In this document: piece after piece, positions 58,085-64,000 of the stretch
Numbering within the stretch: the stretch's first letter is position 1
Layout: each line of letters begins with the position of its first letter
NCBI RefSeq assembly: GCF_003007715.1
Contig: NZ_PXNO01000023.1
Span: forward strand, 124,001-188,000
DNA length: 64,000 bases
Source of the DNA: Marinobacter shengliensis
GTDB taxonomy: Bacteria > Pseudomonadota > Gammaproteobacteria > Pseudomonadales > Oleiphilaceae
Direction: 5' to 3'
The notes under the pieces: generated by a model
Seen by the model: the letters and a program-made list of their open reading frames with translations, nothing else
What the model was told of the DNA's origin: nothing
Database searches by the model: none
Translations under genes and position numbers: made by a program

Positions 58085-58984
58085 GTGGAATCCAGCCCGC
58101 TGATCTCGGCAGGTTTGCCGGTGGCGCTCTTTATCATCATGATCGGTATCGGGATGACCCTGACCGTTCGGGACTTTCGCCAGGTGGCGGTTTACCCCCG
58201 TGGCATGGTGGTCGGCACCATCGCCCAGATATTGTTGATGCCGCTGGCTGCGTTTGCGCTGGCCTATCTGTTTGGGGTGTCGCCTGCCATCGCGGTGGGG
58301 CTGGTGATTATTGCAGCCTGCCCTGGCGGCACCACATCCAACCTGTTCGTTTTACTGGCCAGGGGCAACATTGCCCTGTCTATTGTTCTGACCGTGGTAG
58401 CCAGCCTGATCACCATCATAACCCTGCCGCTGTTTGCCAATATGGCCCTGCAGCATTTTATGGGCACGGCGGAGGACATCTCGCTACCAGTGGGCAAAAC
58501 CATCGGCATGCTGGTGGGCATCGTGTTGTTCCCGGTGGCTCTTGGCATGATTGTGCGCACTCGCAAGCCTGAGCTGGCACGTAAAGCTGAGAGTGTCGTC
58601 AGCATTTTCGGGGGCGTGGTGCTGGCGGTTCTGATTGTGGCCCTGCTGTTCGGTGTTCGTGACCAGATCGGCGATTTGCTGAAGCAGGCTGGTCCTTCAA
58701 CCATCATGCTCAATGTGGTGGGCATTGTTCTGGGCCTGCTTGCCGGGCGTGCGGCGGGCCTGACGCAGCGCGAGTCGCTGGCCGTGGCGGTTGAACTGGG
58801 CGTCAAGAACGCGACCATTGGCCTGATGGTTACCCTGACGCTGCTGGAATCCAGCGCCATGTCCATCCCCGCTGCCGTATACGGTGTGCTTATGTTTCCC
58901 ATCGGGTTCTTGCTGGCGGTTTATGGCCGCAGCATTATTCCCAAATCCAATGTGCAGACCACCGCCTCCCAACCAGTCGATTGA
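58085..58984 (+). CDS. Bile acid:sodium symporter (BASS) family transporter
   Basis: A 299-residue membrane protein with about 10 helices. GIGMTLTVRDFRQVAVYPRG, VIIAACPGGTTSNLFVLLARG and GVKNATIGLMVT are family signatures; the ACPGG and the E/N in VELGVKNAT are expected sodium-binding positions. Marine members often move pantoate, pyruvate or other carboxylates; this substrate is unknown. GTG start with GGAGG upstream. Confidence 0.87.
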   Translation: MESSPLISAGLPVALFIIMIGIGMTLTVRDFRQVAVYPRGMVVGTIAQILLMPLAAFALAYLFGVSPAIAVGLVIIAACPGGTTSNLFVLLARGNIALSIVLTVVASLITIITLPLFANMALQHFMGTAEDISLPVGKTIGMLVGIVLFPVALGMIVRTRKPELARKAESVVSIFGGVVLAVLIVALLFGVRDQIGDLLKQAGPSTIMLNVVGIVLGLLAGRAAGLTQRESLAVAVELGVKNATIGLMVTLTLLESSAMSIPAAVYGVLMFPIGFLLAVYGRSIIPKSNVQTTASQPVD

Positions 58985-59080
58985 CATATTTGCCAGCCGC
59001 CCGCTGCCGCCAGAGACAGAGGGGCATGAAGGCATCACTGTTACCCTGAGCCCACAGATTTTCAGCTCAGGATAACAATA

Positions 59081-60220
59081 ATGATGCCTCTTGCCCTTCG
59101 AACGCCCCCTTCCTGCCACTGGATCACCCGGTGTCTTTTACTGGCGACCACCTTCGCGATGTCTTTCCTCCCGGTTCTGACCTGGGCCAATGAAGACTTG
59201 CGGGCGAAGGTTTATGACCAGAGCCTTCCCCTGGAACAGCGTATCAACGCCATGCAGGAATTGACCGGCCTGCAGCCCGATCCAGACCGGACCTACCGGG
59301 TATGTGTCTGGGATATCTTTGGGCGCTCCGGCCCTATTTATGGCGCAGCCCAGGATCAGCGGCACCGAATTCTTCAGTACGGTATCAACGTAGAGATGGT
59401 GCCCTACACCAGCGAATCGGTGATGGTAGAAGAGCTCAAATCCGGTACCTGCGACGCGGCGCTGATGAGTGGGCTGCGTGCGCGATTGTTCAATCAATAC
59501 ACCGGCACCCTGGATTCGATTGGCGGCTTCCCGGATCACGAGCAAATGCAGTTGGGGTTGCAGCTGATGGCCGATCCCCGCAGTGCGGATCGCATGGTGA
59601 GCAACGGTTATGTGGTGATGGGTATTGCTCCGGCGGGCGCCGCCCACGTGTTTGTGAACGACCGCAGCATCAATACCCTGGCAAAGGCATCTGGTAAGCG
59701 AGTGGTGGTGCTGGATTACGATCCTACCCAGGCGGAGATGATTTCTGGTGTGGGCGCTACCCCGGTGGTCGCTGACATTGTTAATGCCCCCAATATGTTC
59801 AATACCGGGGTGGTCGACGTACTGGCAGCACCGCTGGCAGCCTATGAGGTATTGGAGCTGCACAAGGGGCTGGAGCCGGACGGTGGCATTATCGACCTGC
59901 CGTTGACCCATATCACCATGCAGCTGATTGGCCGCGCCGAGGTCATCCCCAACGAACTGGCGCAGCTTGTGCGAGAGGCTTTTTTCCAGGGGTCCGATGA
60001 AATAATCAGTCGCGTCCGGATGGAAGAGGAAAAGGTGCCGGACAAGTGGTGGATCAGAATTCCCGCTGAAGACCGCCGGGAATACGATGCCATGATGCAG
60101 GCAGCGAGGCTGGAGTTGCGCGAGCAAGGGTACTACAGCGGGGACATGTTGACTCTGCAGCGCAAGATCCGGTGCCGCGCTGACGGTAGCCGTGAGGAAT
60201 GTAGTAATCCGGTGGAGTAA
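59081..60220 (+). CDS. Putative TRAP-type solute-binding protein
   Basis: A 379-residue exported protein with a signal peptide (cleavage near TWA-NE). The mature part contains VCVWDIFGRSGPIYGAAQDQ and KSGTCDAALMSGLRARLFN, a DctP-like binding protein arrangement; two short cysteine pairs are present (ending CRADGSREEC). It is 3 bp upstream of a TRAP permease, which fits a binding-protein/permease pair. Not close to well-studied sugar-acid TRAP proteins. Confidence 0.72.
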   Translation: MMPLALRTPPSCHWITRCLLLATTFAMSFLPVLTWANEDLRAKVYDQSLPLEQRINAMQELTGLQPDPDRTYRVCVWDIFGRSGPIYGAAQDQRHRILQYGINVEMVPYTSESVMVEELKSGTCDAALMSGLRARLFNQYTGTLDSIGGFPDHEQMQLGLQLMADPRSADRMVSNGYVVMGIAPAGAAHVFVNDRSINTLAKASGKRVVVLDYDPTQAEMISGVGATPVVADIVNAPNMFNTGVVDVLAAPLAAYEVLELHKGLEPDGGIIDLPLTHITMQLIGRAEVIPNELAQLVREAFFQGSDEIISRVRMEEEKVPDKWWIRIPAEDRREYDAMMQAARLELREQGYYSGDMLTLQRKIRCRADGSREECSNPVE

Positions 60221-60223
60221 GCC

Positions 60224-62365
60224 ATGACCACCGATTCCCGGACCGCTCCTGTATCGGCCAGTCGCACCTGGTCAATGACCCTGGCCAGTGCGCCGATGCT
60301 GGCCATTCTTGTGCTGACGTTGTTGGCCTCGGTAGGCGAAACCCTGCACTCGCGGATACTGGAAATCGGCGGGGAAACCTGGCCCGACTACTTCAACCTG
60401 CGGGTGATCGACCGGATCAGTGCGCCGGGTTGCCAGGTCGTGGTCGATGAAGAAGCGGCTGTAGACCTGGCGGTTGCGGTTAAAAAGGCGGAAAAATCTG
60501 CCGACCCATTTGCCGATGTGTTCGGCGACCAGATCGACCATGAACAGGTCCGCGCTTCAGTGCTGGCCGCGTCCCGCGCCTGCGAGAATCGTCTTGCTAA
60601 TTGGGAGCGCCTACAGTCGCTCAACACTCCAGGGGTTCAGGCTTTCGTTTTGGTAGAGGCAGGGCTGTCTCAGGCCGTTCTGCTGGTAACCGGAAATCGT
60701 CGGGTGCTGCTGGGGCTGATGCTGCTGTTCTGTGCAGCGGCCGCAACCCTGGGGCGTCAGCACATTGCCCTTCGGCCGGTAGAAAGCCGTCTGGATGATC
60801 GGGTTGCCACGGTTTCGCAATTGGTGGCCAACGGGTTACTGACCGCCTCTACCTGGCTTTATCGGCAACAGGAGCTGGCCCAGGCAGAGGCCGGCATGCC
60901 CCTGGCCCATCTGTTCATGCACGATATCTGGGTGGCGGGTTTTGGTTCGCTCACCCTGATTTCCCTCTGGCAGCTGCGCCAGCGGAGGGATGACCTGCCT
61001 GTGGGCAGAAGCTGGTCTCGGGCCATGCTGAGCGTACCTCTTTACAGCTTCATGTGTATTTCTGCCTCTATCCAGTTTGCGTTTCACGGCTTCTACCACG
61101 GTATTGCCGTCTACCTCACCATGATGGCGGAGTTATCGGCACTGTTCCTCAATCTTGGGCTCTACGTGTGGGTGGGTATGTTGCTGGCGCGCACCCATCT
61201 TCCCAGGAAGGTCTTCGATGTTCTGCGGCCCTGGCGGTTGCCTCCGAAATGGCTCGGGGTGGCGGTGCTGCTGCTCACTGCCTTGCCCACCGCCTACAGC
61301 GGCGCGTCCGGTATCTTTATTCTGGCGGCGGGCCTTACTCTTTACCGGGAGCTGCGGCGCGCGGGTACATCGGAGCAACTGGCACTGGCGACTACGGCGA
61401 TCTCCGGCTCCATGGGGACCATGCTGCGTCCCTGTCTGCTGGTGGTCATTGTTGCCACCCTCAACAACAGTGTGACCACCGATGAACTGTTCAGCGCCGG
61501 CGCCAGGGTATTGTTGTTGACCGCGTCGGTGTACGCGATTTATGTGTTCCTGATTGGCGGGCCGTCGAAAGGAGAGATCGCTCCACTGCGGGAGGCGGTG
61601 CCCGGCATGCTGCGTGCGTTGTTGCCACTGCTGCCTTACGTGGCTATTTTCGCGGGCGTGATCCTGCTGTGGAATCTACTGCTGAATAGGGGGCTGGATG
61701 AGTTCTCTGCGCCAGCCATTCTGCCGTTGATTTTGCTGCTGGTGCTGGCGTTCGAGCGTTGGGTGCTCAAAACACCGGATCCTGACACTGATGATTTGCC
61801 GGAGGATGCCCGTGGTCCGTTGGCAAGCGGCTTTTCATCCGCTGTGTTGCGCGCTACCCGTGAATCCAGTGCCCTGATCGGTGCCCTGCTGATGTTAATG
61901 GCACTGTCCGTCAGTGTCGGCGGCCTGATCGAACGTTCGGGCTTACTTGAGTTGTTCCCGGAACAACTGGGATCGGTGTGGATGACGCTTACGCTGCTGA
62001 TGGGCTTGCTGGTGTTTATAGGCATGATCATGGACCCCTATGGCGCGGTACTGTTGGTGAACGCCACGCTGGCACCAATTGCCCTGAACAACGGTATTGA
62101 TCCGCTTCACTTCTGGGTGATGACCGTGCTCGCATTTGAAATGGGGTATCTGACTCCACCCGTGGCGCTCAACCATTTGCTGACCAGGCAGGTGGTGGGC
62201 GTGCCCACATCGCCGGAGAGCCTGTATGGTACCTTCTGGCAGCGCAATTTCCGCTTCATTCTCCCGGTGATGGTCATGGGCACTACGCTGTTGATGGTGA
62301 CGTACCTGCCAGCCTTTGGGAGCACAATATTCCAACTATTGTTGGGTATTCAGTCTCCGGCTTAG
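60224..62365 (+). CDS. TRAP transporter large permease with extra N-terminal region
   Basis: A 713-residue membrane protein. The C-terminal ~430 residues have the DctM pattern (TALPTAYSGASGIFILAAG, TTAISGSMGTMLRPCLL, GLLVFIGMIMDPYGAVLLV, FEMGYLTPPVALN). The N-terminal ~280 residues include a signal-anchor, a soluble Cys-containing segment of ~100 residues (APGCQVVVDEEAAVDL, ASRACENRLANWERL) and several helices that may stand in for the small DctQ subunit. It is coupled to the upstream binding protein. Substrate unknown. Confidence 0.82.
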   Translation: MTTDSRTAPVSASRTWSMTLASAPMLAILVLTLLASVGETLHSRILEIGGETWPDYFNLRVIDRISAPGCQVVVDEEAAVDLAVAVKKAEKSADPFADVFGDQIDHEQVRASVLAASRACENRLANWERLQSLNTPGVQAFVLVEAGLSQAVLLVTGNRRVLLGLMLLFCAAAATLGRQHIALRPVESRLDDRVATVSQLVANGLLTASTWLYRQQELAQAEAGMPLAHLFMHDIWVAGFGSLTLISLWQLRQRRDDLPVGRSWSRAMLSVPLYSFMCISASIQFAFHGFYHGIAVYLTMMAELSALFLNLGLYVWVGMLLARTHLPRKVFDVLRPWRLPPKWLGVAVLLLTALPTAYSGASGIFILAAGLTLYRELRRAGTSEQLALATTAISGSMGTMLRPCLLVVIVATLNNSVTTDELFSAGARVLLLTASVYAIYVFLIGGPSKGEIAPLREAVPGMLRALLPLLPYVAIFAGVILLWNLLLNRGLDEFSAPAILPLILLLVLAFERWVLKTPDPDTDDLPEDARGPLASGFSSAVLRATRESSALIGALLMLMALSVSVGGLIERSGLLELFPEQLGSVWMTLTLLMGLLVFIGMIMDPYGAVLLVNATLAPIALNNGIDPLHFWVMTVLAFEMGYLTPPVALNHLLTRQVVGVPTSPESLYGTFWQRNFRFILPVMVMGTTLLMVTYLPAFGSTIFQLLLGIQSPA

Positions 62366-62447
62366 TCGTTATGCTCAGGCCTGCGTGGATGTGATCGGGT
62401 TCGCGGCTGGTGCGTATCATGCAACTGATGGCAGGGGGGGAAGCGAA

Positions 62448-64000
62448 GTGAAAGAGGAAGCTCAGGGGCATGGTTACTCACAGCGGTTGGTGATTGCGTT
62501 CGCCATTGGGTCGGTCATGATGCCGTCAAGCGAGTTGGCGGCACAGGTTGCGGACGAGGGCGAGGCGATTGGGGAAATCGTTCTGGAAGTGACCTCACCT
62601 CGCCTGGCTCGTGACCTTTACGATACCCCCGCTGCGGTCAGCGTAGTGGACGCCCCCGCCATCCGCCAGGGCCAGCAGCGCCTGCAACTGGACGAATCCC
62701 TCAATACCGTGCCTGGGCTTTTCTTCCAGAACCGTTACAACTTCGCCCAGAATCTGCGACTGTCGACCCGGGGTTTCGGGGCTCGTGCGCCCTTCGGTAT
62801 TCGGGGTATCCGCATTCAGGTAGATGGCATTCCCTATACCCTGCCGGATGGCCAGTCGCAGATCGATGCCATCGACCTGGATTCCGCTCAGCGCATTGAG
62901 GTAATTCGGGGCCCGTCCTCGGTGCAGTATGGCAATGCCGCCGGTGGCGTGCTGGATATCACCACGGCCCGTGGCGATGATTTGCCCCCCGGTGCCCGGC
63001 TGCGCCTTGATGGCGGCAGCGATGATTACCGCAAGGCCGCCATTCAGGGTAATGGCGTTCACGGCGACACCAGTGCCATCGCAACGCTGTCCTGGATGAA
63101 TGTAAACGGCCACCGGGAACAGAGTGAGGCGGAAAAGGGCCTGTTCAACGCCCGAGTTTCCCATGAGCTGGATTCCGAGAGGGAGCTGACCGCCACCTTC
63201 AACGCCTTACATAACCCGAAAGCCCAGGACCCGGGCGGCTTGACCCTGTCCCAGGTAGAGGATGATCCGAACCAGGCTACCTTTATGGCCAAGCGGCTGG
63301 ACAGCGGCCAGACGGTGAATCAGCAAACCCTGGGGCTGCAGTATCAGGATGCCGCTGTATTGCCCGGTGAGGTCACCGTGAACACCTTTTACAGTCATCG
63401 GGATTTCGCCCAGCAGTTGCCTTTTCCCGGCGCCAGCCGAGTGGCCTACGACCGCCATTTTTACGGAATCAGTTCCCAGTACCAGCAAGGTTCCGAGCTG
63501 GCCGGGCGACCTTTGACCTGGGTAACCGGCGCGGATGTCCATCGGCAGTCGGATGACCGCCGGCGCTACCAGGTGTCACCCATGGGCGAGATTACCGGGC
63601 AAACCCAGGCAGAAACCCAGAACGCGACAAACGTGGCTGTATTCGCCCAGGGGGATCTGGCGCTGACGGATCGGTTGAATTTTTCACTCGGGACCCGCTG
63701 GGATCATCTGCGCCTGTCGGTCGATGATGACCGGCTTGAGGACGGTGATGATTCCGGCAGCCGGACGTTCCGGGAAGTCAGCGGCGTGGTTGGCCTGAGC
63801 TATCGCCTGGCGCCCCGGCATCAGGTATATGCCACCGTTGGCACGGCGTTCGAGTCGCCCACCTTTACCGAGTTTGCCAACCCCTCTGGTGCCGGGGGCT
63901 TTAACCCGGATGTGGAACCGCAAAAGGCGCTGAACCGGGAGATTGGTGTTCGTGGTTTATGGGGTAACTCACTCAGTTACGACCTGGCACTGTTCTCCAT
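62448..64000 (+). CDS. TonB-dependent outer membrane receptor (partial)
   Basis: The gene runs off the right edge; about 517 codons are visible. A signal peptide (cleavage near ELAA-QV), a TonB box-like region EIVLEVTSPR, and a plug domain (STRGFGARAPFGIRGIRIQVDGIPYT, GPSSVQYGNAAGGVLDITT) are followed by barrel strands. It resembles siderophore/Fe(III)-type receptors. The GTG start is supported by GGGGGG seven bases upstream. Not related in a special way to the receptor at 10340-12409. Confidence 0.82.
   Translation, partial: MKEEAQGHGYSQRLVIAFAIGSVMMPSSELAAQVADEGEAIGEIVLEVTSPRLARDLYDTPAAVSVVDAPAIRQGQQRLQLDESLNTVPGLFFQNRYNFAQNLRLSTRGFGARAPFGIRGIRIQVDGIPYTLPDGQSQIDAIDLDSAQRIEVIRGPSSVQYGNAAGGVLDITTARGDDLPPGARLRLDGGSDDYRKAAIQGNGVHGDTSAIATLSWMNVNGHREQSEAEKGLFNARVSHELDSERELTATFNALHNPKAQDPGGLTLSQVEDDPNQATFMAKRLDSGQTVNQQTLGLQYQDAAVLPGEVTVNTFYSHRDFAQQLPFPGASRVAYDRHFYGISSQYQQGSELAGRPLTWVTGADVHRQSDDRRRYQVSPMGEITGQTQAETQNATNVAVFAQGDLALTDRLNFSLGTRWDHLRLSVDDDRLEDGDDSGSRTFREVSGVVGLSYRLAPRHQVYATVGTAFESPTFTEFANPSGAGGFNPDVEPQKALNREIGVRGLWGNSLSYDLALFS

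Noticed and set aside
1-64000. tRNA, rRNA, prophage or integrase genes
   Set aside because: No cloverleaf-like CCA ends, rRNA motifs, integrase or phage structural genes were recognised while reading.

Overview
The window looks like a chromosomal segment of a marine, facultatively denitrifying gammaproteobacterium, most probably Marinobacter. The strongest marker is the wax ester synthase at 56400-57872, which I recognise as close to the WS2 enzyme of Marinobacter hydrocarbonoclasticus. The desB/desC/desT lipid unit and the layout of the nar and nos genes fit the same group. Almost every gene is intact and no phage, insertion sequence, rRNA, tRNA or CRISPR array was seen.

Layout. 1-3.8 kb: a TetR regulator, then an anaerobic ribonucleotide reductase unit (nrdD, a separate 48-residue glycyl-radical peptide, nrdG) behind two NrdR boxes and a cobalamin riboswitch. 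3.8-8.1 kb: a YeaO-like protein, a soluble CZB chemoreceptor, a ccdAB toxin-antitoxin pair, a possible transporter remnant and an orphan SdhB. 8.1-10.3 kb: a divergent nitrosative-stress unit around an NsrR-like operator, with a degenerate RIC/YtfE paralogue on one side and an NfuA-SufT fusion on the other. 10.3-16.2 kb: a TonB receptor, a three-gene ABC importer and NnrS, sharing one perfect FNR/DNR box. 16.3-18.3 kb: a hemerythrin-GGDEF-EAL protein. 18.2-22.4 kb: a seven-gene operon with pqqA, pqqD and pqqE plus two membrane proteins and divergent SerC and PyrD relatives, without pqqB or pqqC. 22.6-49.0 kb: the anaerobic respiration island: ubiT, narXL, narK, narGHJI-ppiC, dnr, nosRZDFYL, moaA, a quinol-type NO reductase and dnrN/ytfE. 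49.2-50.3 kb: two small membrane proteins and nsrR. 50.3-53.4 kb: desB, desC and desT. 53.4-64 kb: a GntP permease, class II aldolase and Crp-type regulator, wax ester synthase, a BASS transporter, a TRAP system, and the start of another TonB receptor.

How it fits together. NarXL senses nitrate; NarL-type 7-2-7 inverted repeats precede moaA and narG. DNR probably acts at TTGA-N6-TCAA boxes in front of narK, dnr itself, nosR and the TonB/ABC/NnrS cluster; in several cases a -10 element sits at the distance expected for a box at -41.5. NsrR probably controls the two RIC-type NO-defence loci. Nitrate reduction, NO reduction and N2O reduction are encoded here, but no nitrite reductase (nirS or nirK) lies in the window.

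The most unusual items are the pqq-serC-pyrD operon, the split NrdD behind a B12 riboswitch, the TonB-ABC-NnrS cluster, the NfuA-SufT fusion, and three palindromic elements (35.1, 40.8 and 44.8 kb) whose outer arms differ between copies yet stay complementary within each copy.
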